A stretch of DNA of 64,000 nt from Massilia terrae (GCF_024753145.1 NZ_JANUGU010000001.1:496001-560000); one strand, 5' to 3'. Shown: positions 24,762-34,001, counted from the stretch's first letter. Made by a program: numbers and translations. Notes: a model not told the origin generated them from the letters alone.

Positions 24762-26165
24762 ATGGTGGACTTGACGGCGGTGGACCTGGCGCGCTTCCAG
24801 TTCGCGTTCACGATGGCTTTCCACATCCTGTTCCCGGCCATCACCATCGGCCTGGCCAGCTACCTGGCCGTCCTCGAACTGTGCTGGCTGCGCACCGGCC
24901 GCCAGGTCTTCGTCGACCTCTACCATTTCTGGAGCAAGATTTTCGCCGTCAACTTCGGCATGGGCGTGGTGTCGGGCATCGTGATGGCCTACCAGTTCGG
25001 CACCAACTGGAGCTTCTTCTCGGAATTCGCGGGCGGCGTCACCGGGCCGCTGCTCAGTTACGAGGTGCTGACCGCCTTTTTCCTCGAAGCCGGTTTCCTC
25101 GGCGTTATGCTGTTCGGGTGGAACCGCGTCGGCCCCGGCCTGCATTTCCTCGCCACCTGCCTGGTCGCGCTGGGCACCTTGATCTCGGCCACCTGGATCC
25201 TCGGCGCCAACAGCTGGATGCAGACTCCGCAGGGCTTCGAGGTCGTGGCCGGCAGGGCGGTGCCGGTTGATTGGGTGGCCGTCATCTTCAACCCGTCCTT
25301 CCCTTACCGCCTGATGCACATGGCGGTGGCGGCCTTCCTGTCCACGGCCCTGTTCGTGGGCGCGTCCGGGGCCTGGCATCTGCTCAAGGGCAATGACAGC
25401 CCGGCGGTGCGCACCATGCTGTCGATGGCGATGTGGATGATGACCATCGTCGCGCCGATCCAGGCCGTGCTGGGCGATGCCCACGGCCTGAACACGCTGG
25501 CGTACCAGCCGGCCAAGGTCGCCGCGCTGGAAGGGCACTGGGAAAACCGCGGCACGCAGGCCTTGCCGCTGCTGCTGTTCGGCATCCCGGACATGCAGGA
25601 GGAACGCACCAGGTTCGCGGTCGAGGTGCCGCACCTGGGCGCAGTCATCCTCACCCACACGTGGAATGGCCAGATCAAGGGACTGAAGGAATTCCCGCGC
25701 GACCAGCGGCCCAATTCGCTGATCGTCTTCTGGAGCTTCCGCCTGATGGTCGGGCTGGGCCTGTTGATGATCGTGCTCGGCCTGTGGAGCCTGTGGCTGC
25801 GGCGGGGCGGCGCGCTGTACCGCTCGCGCGCCTTCCAGCAGGCGGCGGTGGCGATGGGCCCGGCGGGCCTGCTGGCCTTGCTGGCGGGCTGGGTCACGAC
25901 CGAGGTCGGGCGCCAGCCCTGGCTGGTGTATGGCGTGATGCGCACCGCCGACGGCGCTTCGGCCCACGGCGCGGCGCCGGTGGCGTTGACCCTGGCCATT
26001 TTTGTGGTGAGTTATTTCTTCGTGTTCGGCGTCGGCTTCGCCTACGTGCTGCGGCTGGTGCGCAAGGGCCCGCAGACCTTCGATGCCAGCCGCCCGCCGC
26101 AGGGCGGTCCGGGGCAGGAGCATACGCCGATGCGGCCGCTGTCCGCGGCAGAGGAAGGGGGCTGA
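24762..26165 (+). CDS. cydA: cytochrome bd-type (CIO) ubiquinol oxidase subunit I
   Basis: The 467-residue heme-bearing subunit of a quinol oxidase in the inner membrane. Conserved features are RFQFAFTMAFHILFPAITIG (the heme b595 His), EAGFLGVMLFGW, and GRQPWLVYGVMRTADG near residue 383. The short length, without the long Q-loop insertion, places it with the CioA/cyanide-insensitive type. GGAGGT sits almost against the ATG at 24762, so the GTG that is codon two could also be used. It is followed one base later by cydB. The upstream 181 bases, shared with fnr, show no site I can assign. Confidence 0.95.
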   Translation: MVDLTAVDLARFQFAFTMAFHILFPAITIGLASYLAVLELCWLRTGRQVFVDLYHFWSKIFAVNFGMGVVSGIVMAYQFGTNWSFFSEFAGGVTGPLLSYEVLTAFFLEAGFLGVMLFGWNRVGPGLHFLATCLVALGTLISATWILGANSWMQTPQGFEVVAGRAVPVDWVAVIFNPSFPYRLMHMAVAAFLSTALFVGASGAWHLLKGNDSPAVRTMLSMAMWMMTIVAPIQAVLGDAHGLNTLAYQPAKVAALEGHWENRGTQALPLLLFGIPDMQEERTRFAVEVPHLGAVILTHTWNGQIKGLKEFPRDQRPNSLIVFWSFRLMVGLGLLMIVLGLWSLWLRRGGALYRSRAFQQAAVAMGPAGLLALLAGWVTTEVGRQPWLVYGVMRTADGASAHGAAPVALTLAIFVVSYFFVFGVGFAYVLRLVRKGPQTFDASRPPQGGPGQEHTPMRPLSAAEEGG

Positions 26166-26166
26166 G

Positions 26167-27174
26167 ATGGGCGTCGATACCTCCTCGATCTGGATCGTGA
26201 TCATTTTCTTCGCTGTCTTCATGTACGTGATCATGGACGGCTTCGACCTCGGCATCGGCATGCTGTTTCCCTTTGTGAAGGCGAAGCAAGACCGCGACGT
26301 GATGATGAATACGGTGGCGCCGGTGTGGGACGGCAACGAGACCTGGCTGGTGATGGGCGGCACCAGCCTGCTGGCCGCCTTCCCGGTCGCCTACGCGATC
26401 ATCCTGTCGGCGCTGTACCTGCCGCTGGTGTTCATGCTGGTCGGGCTGATCTTCCGCGGCGTCGCCTTCGAGTTCCGCTTCAAGGCGCGCGAGCACGAGC
26501 GCCATATCTGGGACAAGGCCTTCATCGGCGGCTCGGTGACGGCGGCTTTCTTCCAGGGCGTGTCGCTCGGCACCTTCCTCGAAGGAATCGAGGTTTCCGG
26601 CCGCAGCTATGCCGGCAACGTGCTGGACTGGCTGGCGCCATTCCCGCTGGCGGCCGGGTTCGGGGTCATGATCGCCTACACCTTGCTCGGCAGCGCCTGG
26701 CTGATCATGAAAACCGAGGGCCCATTGCGCGAGCGGATGATCGAGGTGGCGCGGCCCTTCGCCTGGCTGCTGCTGGCCGCCATCGCCGCCGTCAGCATCT
26801 ACACGCCGCTGCGCCATGCGGAAGTGGCCGAGCGCTGGTTCAGCTTCCCCAACATCATCCTGCTGGCGCCGGTGCCGCTGCTGGTGCTGGCCGCCATCGT
26901 CGTGCTGCTGCGCGCGCTGCGCGCCGATCCGCACCGGCTGCCTTTCGTGATGGCGCTGGCCCTGGTTTTTCTAGGCTACAGCGGCATGGCGATCAGCATC
27001 TGGCCGCACATCGTGCCGCCCAGCATCACGATCTGGGAAGCGGCCTCGTCGGCGTCGAGCCAGGGCTTCCTGCTGGTGGGCACGCTGTTCATCATCCCTT
27101 TCATCCTGATGTACACGATGTGGTCGTACTGGGTGTTCCGCGGCAAGGTGCGGCACGGGGAGGGCTACCACTGA
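26167..27174 (+). CDS. cydB: cytochrome bd-type (CIO) ubiquinol oxidase subunit II
   Basis: The 335-residue partner of CydA, with about eight helices. VIMDGFDLGIGMLFPF, VAPVWDGNETWLVMGG and GVAFEFRFKAREHE are the defining CydB motifs, and YSGMAISIWPHIVPPSITIW marks the C-terminal half. Starts at 26167, one base after cydA; its stop overlaps the DUF2474 small gene. No truncation seen. Confidence 0.96.
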   Translation: MGVDTSSIWIVIIFFAVFMYVIMDGFDLGIGMLFPFVKAKQDRDVMMNTVAPVWDGNETWLVMGGTSLLAAFPVAYAIILSALYLPLVFMLVGLIFRGVAFEFRFKAREHERHIWDKAFIGGSVTAAFFQGVSLGTFLEGIEVSGRSYAGNVLDWLAPFPLAAGFGVMIAYTLLGSAWLIMKTEGPLRERMIEVARPFAWLLLAAIAAVSIYTPLRHAEVAERWFSFPNIILLAPVPLLVLAAIVVLLRALRADPHRLPFVMALALVFLGYSGMAISIWPHIVPPSITIWEAASSASSQGFLLVGTLFIIPFILMYTMWSYWVFRGKVRHGEGYH

Positions 27175-27305
27175 TGCGGTCTCAAACACGGCTGTGGCTG
27201 GGCCGGCTCGGCTGGATGGCGGCGCTCTGGGCCGGCGGTGTTTGCGCGCTCGGCGCGGTTGCCCTGCTGCTACATATCGCCATGCGCGCGGCCGGGATGC
27301 GTTAG
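27174..27305 (+). CDS. DUF2474 small membrane subunit of the bd-type oxidase
   Basis: A 43-residue single-helix protein, overlooked easily because of its size. It begins at the ATG overlapping the cydB stop (TGATG) and has the DUF2474 pattern: basic start, RLGWMAALWAGGVCALGAVA, then LLLHIAMRAAGMR. Such short proteins follow cioAB-type cydAB genes and probably stabilise the oxidase like CydX. It ends the cydAB operon. Confidence 0.85.
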   Translation: MRSQTRLWLGRLGWMAALWAGGVCALGAVALLLHIAMRAAGMR

Positions 27306-27379
27306 CGCCCATTCGTGCGCTGCTCGCACAAAGTAGTAGATAAACTGCCTATATACCTTTGCTAACAGGAGAGTCGCCT

Positions 27380-28051
27380 GTGCAAGTGCACGCCACGCGA
27401 TCGATGGAGGCCGCACCCGGCCCGGCGACAGCCCCGTTGCCGCTGTCTGGTGAAGACCAGGCCAGGGCCGACCTGTACGCCTTGCTGGCGCGCCTGCTGC
27501 TGGCCGCGCCCGACGCGGCGCTGTTGGCCAGCCTCGCCGAGGCCGACCCGATCTGCGGCGGCGAGGGTGGCCATCCACTGGAACAGGCTTGGTACAAGCT
27601 GACCATTGCCGCCGCCATCACGGAGGCCGATGCGGTGGCGGAAGAGTTCGCCGAGCTGTTCGTCAGCGTCGGCACGCCGCGCCACAATCCCTACGAGTCG
27701 CGCTACCTGTCCGGCTTCCTCAATGACATTCCGCTGTCCGTGCTGCGCGCCGACCTGGCCGAGCTGCACCTGGCCCGCGCCGCCGGCGCCGGCGATTTCG
27801 AAGACCACCTGGGCGCGCTGTGCGAAACCATGCGCCTGCTGGTCGCCGGCGGTCCCGGCCTGCCGCGCCAGCCGCTCGCCATCCAGAAATGGTTCTTCGA
27901 GCGCCACATCGCGCCCTGGAGCGCGCGCTGCCTGGCCGACATCGCCAATGACCCGCAAGCCAGCTTCTACCGCCTGGTGGCCGGCTTCGCCCAGGCCTTC
28001 TTCGCCATCGAGGCGGAGGCCTTTGCATTTGAGGAGAGCATCGATGACTGA
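27380..28051 (+). CDS. TorD/DmsD-family redox enzyme maturation chaperone
   Basis: A 223-residue cytoplasmic chaperone that would bind the Tat leader of the formate dehydrogenase catalytic subunit and guard cofactor loading. The alpha-helical TorD fold is indicated by ADLYALLARLLLAAPD, EEFAELFVSVGTPRHNPYES (the conserved family block) and the late FERHIAPWSARCLADI. I start at the GTG at 27380, preceded by CAGGAGAG; a longer in-frame start at 27359 lies before that ribosome site. It is the first gene of the formate dehydrogenase operon and overlaps the next gene by eight bases. Confidence 0.88.
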   Translation: MQVHATRSMEAAPGPATAPLPLSGEDQARADLYALLARLLLAAPDAALLASLAEADPICGGEGGHPLEQAWYKLTIAAAITEADAVAEEFAELFVSVGTPRHNPYESRYLSGFLNDIPLSVLRADLAELHLARAAGAGDFEDHLGALCETMRLLVAGGPGLPRQPLAIQKWFFERHIAPWSARCLADIANDPQASFYRLVAGFAQAFFAIEAEAFAFEESIDD

Positions 28052-28253
28052 GCATGCACCGCGCGCGGCGCCCGATCCGGCGCGCCGCAGATTCCTGAAG
28101 GCCGTGCCGGCAGGCGCCCTGGCGGTGGTGGCCGCCCGCGCTCCCGCCGCCGAGGCCGCTCCGGTGGCGCAGGCAGCCGAGGCCCCGGCTGCCTCCGGCT
28201 ATCACGAAACCGAACATATTCGTCGTTATTACAGCACCGCCGCCTACTGGTGA
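28044..28253 (+). CDS. small Tat-leader protein of formate dehydrogenase region
   Basis: A 69-residue protein of the formate dehydrogenase-associated Tat-target family (TIGR02811 type). ARRRFLKAVPAGALAVVAA is a twin-arginine leader, and the short mature part ends GYHETEHIRRYYSTAAYW, the diagnostic C-terminus. It starts within the end of the chaperone gene and is 21 bases before fdhA. Its role is not established; it may be an accessory periplasmic peptide of the complex. Confidence 0.85.
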   Translation: MTEHAPRAAPDPARRRFLKAVPAGALAVVAARAPAAEAAPVAQAAEAPAASGYHETEHIRRYYSTAAYW

Positions 28254-28274
28254 GCGGTACGCAAGGAGTGCCCC

Positions 28275-31100
28275 ATGTCCCTGGTGAAGATCACGCGCGA
28301 GGGTGGCCTCAAGCGCAGGAAGTTCCTGGTGGGTGCCGGCATCACGGCCGGCGCCGGCGCGCTGGCGCGCCATTTGCCGCTGCAGATGATCGAGCCGGTG
28401 CAGGCCGCCGATCCGGCGCCGCCGCCGGCCGGCGCCAACACCGTCATCAAGCACACCGTGTGCAGCCACTGCTCGGTCGGCTGCTCGGTGGAGGCGGTGG
28501 TCACCAACGGCGTCTGGGTGCGCCAGGAGCCGGCCTTCGATTCGCCCTTCAATATGGGCGCGCACTGCGCCAAGGGCGCCTCGGTGCGCGAGCACGCGTT
28601 CAGCGAAAAGCGCCTGCGCTACCCGATGAAACTGGTGAACGGCAAGTACCAGCGCATCAGCTGGGACCAGGCCATCAACGAGATCGGCGACAAGCTCCTG
28701 CAGCTGTACAAGCAGTCGGGGCCGGATGCGCTGATGGTCATCGGCAGCTCCAAGCACAATAACGAGCAGTCCTACCTGCTGCGCAAATGGTGCTCGCTGT
28801 GGGGCTCGAACAACTGCGACCACCAGGCGCGCATCTGCCACTCGACCACGGTCGCGGGCGTGGCCCAGACTTTCGGCTACGGCGCGATGACCAACTCCTT
28901 CAACGACCTGCACTACAGCAAGGCCGTGATGTTCATCGGCTCCAATCCGGCCGAGGCGCACCCGATCTCGATGCTGCACTTCCTGCACGCCAAGGAACTG
29001 GGCGCCAAGATGATCGTGGTCGACCCGCGCTTTACCCGCACCGCGCGTTTCGCCCACCATTACGTGCGGGTCCGTCCCGGCACCGACATCCCGCTGGTGT
29101 GGGGCATCCTGTGGCACATCTTCAATAACGGCTGGGAAGACAAGGAATTCATCGCGGCCCGCACCTGGGGCATGGACGATGTGCGCAAGGAAGTCGCCAA
29201 GTGGACGCCGGACAAGGTCTCGGACGTCACCGGCGTGCCCGAGGCCAGCGTACGCATGGCCGCCGAGATGCTGGCCAAGAACCGGCCTTCGTCCGTGGTC
29301 TGGTGCATGGGCATCACCCAGCACCACGTCGGCACCGCCAATGTGCGCGCGCTGTGCATCCTGCAACTGGCGCTGGGCAATATCGGCGTGCAGGGCGGCG
29401 GCGCCAACATCTACCGCGGCCACGACAATGTGCAGGGCGCCACCGACATCGGCCCGAATGGCGACACCTTGCCCGGCTACTACGGCCTGGCCGAAGGAGC
29501 CTGGAAGCACTTCGCCGCCGTCTGGGGCGTCGACTACGACTGGATCCTCAAGCGCTTCGGCTCCAAGGAGCTGATGGAAAAGCCGGGCATCACGGTGTCG
29601 CGCTGGTTCGACGCGGTCAACGAGGAAAACAAATATGTCGACCAGCCGACCAACCTGAAGGCCGTGTTCTACTGGGGCCACGCGCCGAACAGCCAGACCC
29701 GCCTGCCGGACATGAAGGCGGCCATGCAAAAGCTCGACATGCTCGTCGTGATCGACCCCTATCCGAGCATGACGGCGGCGATGCATGGGCGCGAGAACGG
29801 CGTCTACCTGCTGCCGGCCGCGTCCCAGTTCGAGACGCAAGGTTCGGTGACCGCATCCAACCGCAGCCTGCAATGGCGCGAACGCGTGATCCAGCCCGTG
29901 TTCGAGTGCAAGACCGATCACGAGATCATGTACCTGTTCGCCAAGAAGCTCGGCTTCGCGGACGAGCTGGTCAAGAACATCAAGGTGGTCAACAACGAGC
30001 CGGTGATCGAAGACATCCTGCGCGAAATTAACCGCTCCTGCTGGACCATCGGCTATACCGGCTGCTCGCCGGAACGGCTCAAGCTGCACATGGAGAACAA
30101 GCACACCTTCAACCCGACCACTTTGCTGGCCGAGTACGGGCCGTGCAAGGGCGATTACTACGGCTTGCCCTGGCCGTGCTGGGGCACGCCGGAAATGAAA
30201 CACCCGGGCACGCCGATCCTGTATGACCTGCACAAGCCGGCGATGGGCGGCGGCATGCCCTTCCGCGCCAACTGGGGCGTGGAGCACAACGGCGTTTCGC
30301 TGCTTGCGGCCGATGGCTCGACCACCAAGGACAGCGAGATCGACACCGGCTACCCGGAATTCGACCACGTCTTCCTCAAAAAGCTGGGCTGGTGGCAGGA
30401 GCTCACCCCCGAGGAGCAGGCCCGGGCCGAGGGCAAGAACTGGAAGACCGACCTGTCGGGCGGCATCATCCGCGTCGTGTTCAGCCACGGCTGCGTCCCT
30501 TACGGCAATGCCCGCGCCCGCGCCAATGTGTGGAACTTCCCGGACCCGGTGCCGGTGCACCGCGAGCCGCTGGTCACGCCGCGCCGCGACCTGGTGGCCA
30601 AGTACCCGACCTACGACGACAAGGCCAATTTCTGGCGCCTGCCGACCTTGTACAAATCGGTGCAGGACGTCGATTTCTCCAAGGACTATCCGCTGATCAT
30701 GACCTCCGGCCGCCTGGTCGAATACGAGGGCGGCGGCGAGGAAACGCGCTCCAATCCCTGGCTGGCCGAGCTGCAGCAGCACATGTTCGTCGAGATCAAT
30801 CCCGACGACGCGGCCCAGATCGGCGCGCACCTGGGCGATTACGTGTGGGTGGAGACGCCGACCGGCGCCCAGCTGAAGGTGCAGGCCATGGTGACCCAGC
30901 GCGTGCCGAGCGGCATCGTGTGGATGCCTTTCCACTTCGGCGGCTGGTTCATGGGCGACGACCTCGAGAAACACTATCCGGAGGGCGCCGCGCCGTATGT
31001 GCGAGGCGAGGCGACCAATACCGGCTGGACCTACGGCTACGACGCCGTGACGATGATGCAGGAAACCAAGGTGTCGCTGTGCCGCGTGCGGCGCGCCTGA
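28275..31100 (+). CDS. fdhA: formate dehydrogenase catalytic alpha subunit (molybdopterin, Tat-exported)
   Basis: A 941-residue molybdo-bis-MGD enzyme oxidising formate to carbon dioxide on the periplasmic side. A Tat leader (LKRRKFLVGAGITAGAGALA) is followed by a [4Fe-4S] site CSHCSVGC...HCAKGAS, and the Mo ligand is Cys188 in ARICHSTTVAGVAQTFGYG with the adjacent catalytic His; homologous FdnG uses selenocysteine here. The long C-terminal molybdopterin-binding domain (MTSGRLVEYEGGGEETRSNP, WMPFHFGGWFMGDD) is intact. No internal UGA or SECIS is needed. It lies between the small Tat protein and the Fe-S subunit. Confidence 0.96.
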   Translation: MSLVKITREGGLKRRKFLVGAGITAGAGALARHLPLQMIEPVQAADPAPPPAGANTVIKHTVCSHCSVGCSVEAVVTNGVWVRQEPAFDSPFNMGAHCAKGASVREHAFSEKRLRYPMKLVNGKYQRISWDQAINEIGDKLLQLYKQSGPDALMVIGSSKHNNEQSYLLRKWCSLWGSNNCDHQARICHSTTVAGVAQTFGYGAMTNSFNDLHYSKAVMFIGSNPAEAHPISMLHFLHAKELGAKMIVVDPRFTRTARFAHHYVRVRPGTDIPLVWGILWHIFNNGWEDKEFIAARTWGMDDVRKEVAKWTPDKVSDVTGVPEASVRMAAEMLAKNRPSSVVWCMGITQHHVGTANVRALCILQLALGNIGVQGGGANIYRGHDNVQGATDIGPNGDTLPGYYGLAEGAWKHFAAVWGVDYDWILKRFGSKELMEKPGITVSRWFDAVNEENKYVDQPTNLKAVFYWGHAPNSQTRLPDMKAAMQKLDMLVVIDPYPSMTAAMHGRENGVYLLPAASQFETQGSVTASNRSLQWRERVIQPVFECKTDHEIMYLFAKKLGFADELVKNIKVVNNEPVIEDILREINRSCWTIGYTGCSPERLKLHMENKHTFNPTTLLAEYGPCKGDYYGLPWPCWGTPEMKHPGTPILYDLHKPAMGGGMPFRANWGVEHNGVSLLAADGSTTKDSEIDTGYPEFDHVFLKKLGWWQELTPEEQARAEGKNWKTDLSGGIIRVVFSHGCVPYGNARARANVWNFPDPVPVHREPLVTPRRDLVAKYPTYDDKANFWRLPTLYKSVQDVDFSKDYPLIMTSGRLVEYEGGGEETRSNPWLAELQQHMFVEINPDDAAQIGAHLGDYVWVETPTGAQLKVQAMVTQRVPSGIVWMPFHFGGWFMGDDLEKHYPEGAAPYVRGEATNTGWTYGYDAVTMMQETKVSLCRVRRA

Positions 31101-31113
31101 CGAGGAGGGGATC

Positions 31114-31797
31114 ATGGCCGCAAGGATGAAGTTCATTTGCGACACCGAGCGCTGCATCGACTGCAACGGCTGCGTGACCGCATGCAAGAACGAGAACGAA
31201 ACACCGTGGGGCGTCAACCGCCGCCGCGTGGTGACCATCAACGACGGCGTTCCCGGCGAGCGCTCGATTTCCATGGCCTGCATGCATTGCACCGACGCAC
31301 CTTGCCTCGCGGTGTGCCCGACCAATTGCATCTACCACACCGAGGACGGCATCGTCTTGCACAGCAAGGACCAGTGCATCGGCTGCGGCTACTGCTATTA
31401 CGCCTGCCCGTTCGGCGCGCCGCAGTTCCCCGAGACCGGCCTGTTCAACCACCGCGGCAAGATGGACAAGTGCACCTTCTGCGCCGGCGGCCCGGAACCG
31501 GATACGTCCGAGGCCGAGTTCAAGAAATACGGCCGCAACCGCATCGCGGAAGGCAAGCTGCCGCTATGCGCTGAAATGTGCGGCACCAAGGCCTTGCTCG
31601 CGGGCGACGCCAATGTCATCGCCGACATCTACCGCCAACGGGTGGAAACGCGCGGCTACGGCCCTGAACTGTGGGGCTGGAAGATCAGCTACGGCCGGCC
31701 CAAGAACGGCGGCACGATCAAGGCCACCGGGGAGGGCCCGCGCGAGAACCAGAACCAGAGCGATGCGCAGAACGATGCGGGGAGGTTCCCGACATGA
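31114..31797 (+). CDS. fdhB: formate dehydrogenase iron-sulfur beta subunit
   Basis: A 227-residue ferredoxin-like subunit that wires electrons from FdhA to the membrane cytochrome. Four cluster motifs are readable: CIDCNGCVTACKNE, CMHCTDAPCLAVCPTN, CIGCGYCYYACPFG, and the split CTFCAGG...LCAEMCGTKAL. The length and order match the Fdh3/FdnH class, but it lacks the C-terminal membrane anchor of FdnH. Start at 31114 with GAGGAGGGG upstream; the stop overlaps the next small lipoprotein gene by four bases. Confidence 0.94.
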   Translation: MAARMKFICDTERCIDCNGCVTACKNENETPWGVNRRRVVTINDGVPGERSISMACMHCTDAPCLAVCPTNCIYHTEDGIVLHSKDQCIGCGYCYYACPFGAPQFPETGLFNHRGKMDKCTFCAGGPEPDTSEAEFKKYGRNRIAEGKLPLCAEMCGTKALLAGDANVIADIYRQRVETRGYGPELWGWKISYGRPKNGGTIKATGEGPRENQNQSDAQNDAGRFPT

Positions 31798-32012
31798 AGC
31801 GATTCAAGTTATTGGCCGTGCTGCTGCTGCCGATCCTGCTGTCCGGCTGCCTCGAAGTGCAGCAGCATCCGGCCTGGCGCGACGGCAAGTACGCGGGCAA
31901 GGCGGATGACCGCCAGTTCCAGCGGCTGTTCCACAACGACAAGCTCGCCTGGTTCGCGGCGGTGCAGGACCGCATGCTGAACCAGAACGAATACAACCGG
32001 GCCAACCCGTGA
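31794..32012 (+). CDS. small lipoprotein of formate dehydrogenase operon
   Basis: A 72-residue predicted lipoprotein: MKRFKLLAVLLLPILLSGCL gives a lipobox LSGC at 16-19. The mature part (PAWRDGKYAGKADDRQFQRL...) is hydrophilic and ends NQNEYNRANP. The start overlaps the fdhB stop (ATGA) with GGGGAGG upstream, and it is 10 bases before the cytochrome subunit gene. I do not recognise the family; position suggests an accessory periplasmic piece of the complex. Confidence 0.8.
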   Translation: MKRFKLLAVLLLPILLSGCLEVQQHPAWRDGKYAGKADDRQFQRLFHNDKLAWFAAVQDRMLNQNEYNRANP

Positions 32013-32022
32013 GGAGGCATTG

Positions 32023-33099
32023 ATGAGACCGATGGACTATCTCACGCGCGCGCTGCTGGCATTGATGCTGGCCCTGCTGCTGCCCGCGGCCTGGGCCGGC
32101 GTGCCGAACAATCGCGCTGAACCGGCCTACGCCGAAGAGCAGACCATATTGCAGGCCCAGCAGGATTCGCGGGCACCGGAGCCCGCGCTGGACAATGCAG
32201 CCTCCGGCAAGGCGCACATCGACCGCCACTACATTGGCCAGTACGGCGCCCGCGAAGGCGACGTCATCATCCAGCGTGGCGGCAACCTGTGGCGTACCTG
32301 GCGCAATGGCTGGATCTCGTCCACCAGCGGCATCCTGATCATCCTCGCCATCATCGGCATCGCGCTGTTTTATTTTGTGATCGGTCCGTTTGCCCGGCCG
32401 CGCGAGAGCGGGCGCAGGATCCTGCGCTACACCGACTTCGAACGCCTGATCCACTGGAGCACCGCGATCAGCTTCCTGCTGCTGGCCTTTACCGGGCTCA
32501 TCATTTTCTTCGGCAAGGTCATCCTGATGCCGTGGATGGGCCACGGCGTGTTTTCGGGACTGGCCTTCATTTCCAAATACATCCACAACATCTTCGGGCC
32601 GATCTTCATCATCTGCTCGCTGATCATGTTCTTCACCTTCATCCACCGGAATGTGTTCACGCGCGTCGACAGGGCCTGGCTGCGGCGCGGCGGCGGCCTG
32701 GCCACCCACGAGCATGTGCCGGCCGGCTTCTTCAACGCGGGCGAAAAACTGTGGTTCTGGCTCGGCCTGACGGTGCTCGGCCTGGTGATGACCTTCAGCG
32801 GACTGATCCTGGACTTCACCAACTTCAACCAGTCGCGCTATGTGATCCAGGTCGCCAACTACCTGCACCTGGCCGGCGCCACGTTCTACATCATGGCGGC
32901 CATGGGCCACATCTACATCGGCACGATCGGCACCCCCGGCACCTATGAGGGCATGCGCCACGGCACGGTCGACGAGGAATGGGCGCGCCAGCACCACGAG
33001 CTGTGGTACGAGCAGGTCAAATCCGGCGAAGCGCCGATGGCGCCGCCGCCGGAGCCGCCACGCGTGCCGCCGCGTCCACGGCCGGGGCCGGCGACATGA
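32023..33099 (+). CDS. fdhC: formate dehydrogenase cytochrome b gamma subunit
   Basis: A 358-residue inner-membrane diheme cytochrome b that passes formate electrons to quinone. A signal-like N-terminus (to about residue 25) and a 70-residue periplasmic stretch precede helix I; four core helices follow with FERLIHWSTAISFLLLAFTG, SKYIHNIFGPIFIICSLIMF, LHLAGATFYIMAAMGHIYIG and their heme histidines. The N-terminal extension with HIDRHYIGQYGAREGDVIIQ is common in the Fdh3-type gamma subunit. The tail is Pro-rich (PPPEPPRVPPRPRPGPAT). The ATG at 32023 follows GAGGAGG; a TTG one codon earlier is ignored. Confidence 0.93.
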   Translation: MRPMDYLTRALLALMLALLLPAAWAGVPNNRAEPAYAEEQTILQAQQDSRAPEPALDNAASGKAHIDRHYIGQYGAREGDVIIQRGGNLWRTWRNGWISSTSGILIILAIIGIALFYFVIGPFARPRESGRRILRYTDFERLIHWSTAISFLLLAFTGLIIFFGKVILMPWMGHGVFSGLAFISKYIHNIFGPIFIICSLIMFFTFIHRNVFTRVDRAWLRRGGGLATHEHVPAGFFNAGEKLWFWLGLTVLGLVMTFSGLILDFTNFNQSRYVIQVANYLHLAGATFYIMAAMGHIYIGTIGTPGTYEGMRHGTVDEEWARQHHELWYEQVKSGEAPMAPPPEPPRVPPRPRPGPAT

Positions 33100-33107
33100 G
33101 GGCGGCC

Positions 33108-33545
33108 ATGAAAACATCAATCATGTATGTGCTCGCCTGCGGGCTGCTGCTGGCCGGCGCCGGCTGCCACCGCGAAGCGACCGATGCGGCCACCGGCGTG
33201 CGCCAGACCAAGTTTCCCGGCATGGTGACGGCCGGCGGCGGCACCAGTGGCCAGATTCTCACCAAGAATGCCAAGCCCGTGACCGACGGCACCTACGCGG
33301 GCGGCACGCCTGGCCACGCCGGCGGCGCCGGCGGGAACGCCGGCGGCACGGCGATGGGCGGCCAGGTGCAGGAATCGGGGCAGGGACCGTCCAGCGGTAC
33401 CTCGCAGCCGTCCTCGGCCGGACGCCCCGGCGCCAACCTGCCGCCGGGCGACATGGGCACGCCGGCCGCACCGCCGCCTGGCGCGGCCGCGAGCGCCCCG
33501 GCGGTCAACCGCGATCCCGCGCATTCGGCCGCGCCGGGCAAGTGA
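33108..33545 (+). CDS. hypothetical lipoprotein, Gly/Pro-rich
   Basis: A 145-residue predicted lipoprotein of unknown function. MKTSIMYVLACGLLLAGAGC has a lipobox (AGAGC), and the mature part is disordered: Gly/Ala-rich (GTPGHAGGAGGNAGGTAMGG) then Pro/Ala-rich to the end. I take the ATG at 33108 with GAGGG upstream; the ATG at 33096 overlapping the fdhC stop is possible too. It lies inside the formate dehydrogenase operon. No family recognised. Confidence 0.65.
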   Translation: MKTSIMYVLACGLLLAGAGCHREATDAATGVRQTKFPGMVTAGGGTSGQILTKNAKPVTDGTYAGGTPGHAGGAGGNAGGTAMGGQVQESGQGPSSGTSQPSSAGRPGANLPPGDMGTPAAPPPGAAASAPAVNRDPAHSAAPGK

Positions 33546-33555
33546 GGAGCACGCC

Positions 33556-33975
33556 ATGAGATTGCGCCATTACCTGAAACCAATTGCCACGCTGGCCCTG
33601 CTGACAGCGAGCGGACTGGCCGGCGCCACCTTGCCGCCGCCATCGCCGGCCGCCGCGCAAGCCGCCGCCGCCAAGAAGGCCGCCGCCGACGCCCAGGCCG
33701 CCAAGGACAAGCAGGCGCTGCTGGCCACCATGGATACCATCACCTCGCGCTGGCGTTCGCGCGCCTCGGCGCAGGGCTGGCACACCAATCCGGCCGTGGC
33801 GGTGGCCACGCCGCCCCAGCCGCCGGCCGGCGCCACCGCGCCCAAGCCGGGCGTCACGCCGCCAGCGGCAGCGCAGCCGCCGTCCAAACCGGCTGCCGCC
33901 CCGCCGCCGATGCCGATCAAGAGCGAAAAGCTGGGCACCGCGCCACCCAGCGAAGACGTGAAGAAGAAACCCTGA
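33556..33975 (+). CDS. hypothetical exported Ala/Pro-rich protein
   Basis: A 139-residue protein with a Sec signal (MRLRHYLKPIATLALLTASG, cut near AGA-T). A short Ala/Lys helix (AQAAAAKKAAADAQAAKDKQ) leads to a conserved-looking TMDTITSRWRSRASAQGWH and then to an unstructured Pro/Ala tail. Possibly periplasmic or envelope-attached. It is part of the formate dehydrogenase operon (10 bases after the lipoprotein gene). I cannot assign a function. Confidence 0.65.
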   Translation: MRLRHYLKPIATLALLTASGLAGATLPPPSPAAAQAAAAKKAAADAQAAKDKQALLATMDTITSRWRSRASAQGWHTNPAVAVATPPQPPAGATAPKPGVTPPAAAQPPSKPAAAPPPMPIKSEKLGTAPPSEDVKKKP

Positions 33976-34001
33976 AAACGAGACAACCTGGAGAGACCAC
34001 C

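Noticed and set aside
28836..28838. Selenocysteine in the formate dehydrogenase active site
   Set aside because: The codon is TGC (cysteine), so no UGA recoding is needed.
27720..31331. A 1203-codon open frame on the minus strand
   Set aside because: Antisense to the formate dehydrogenase operon, with no recognisable domain; typical high-GC shadow.
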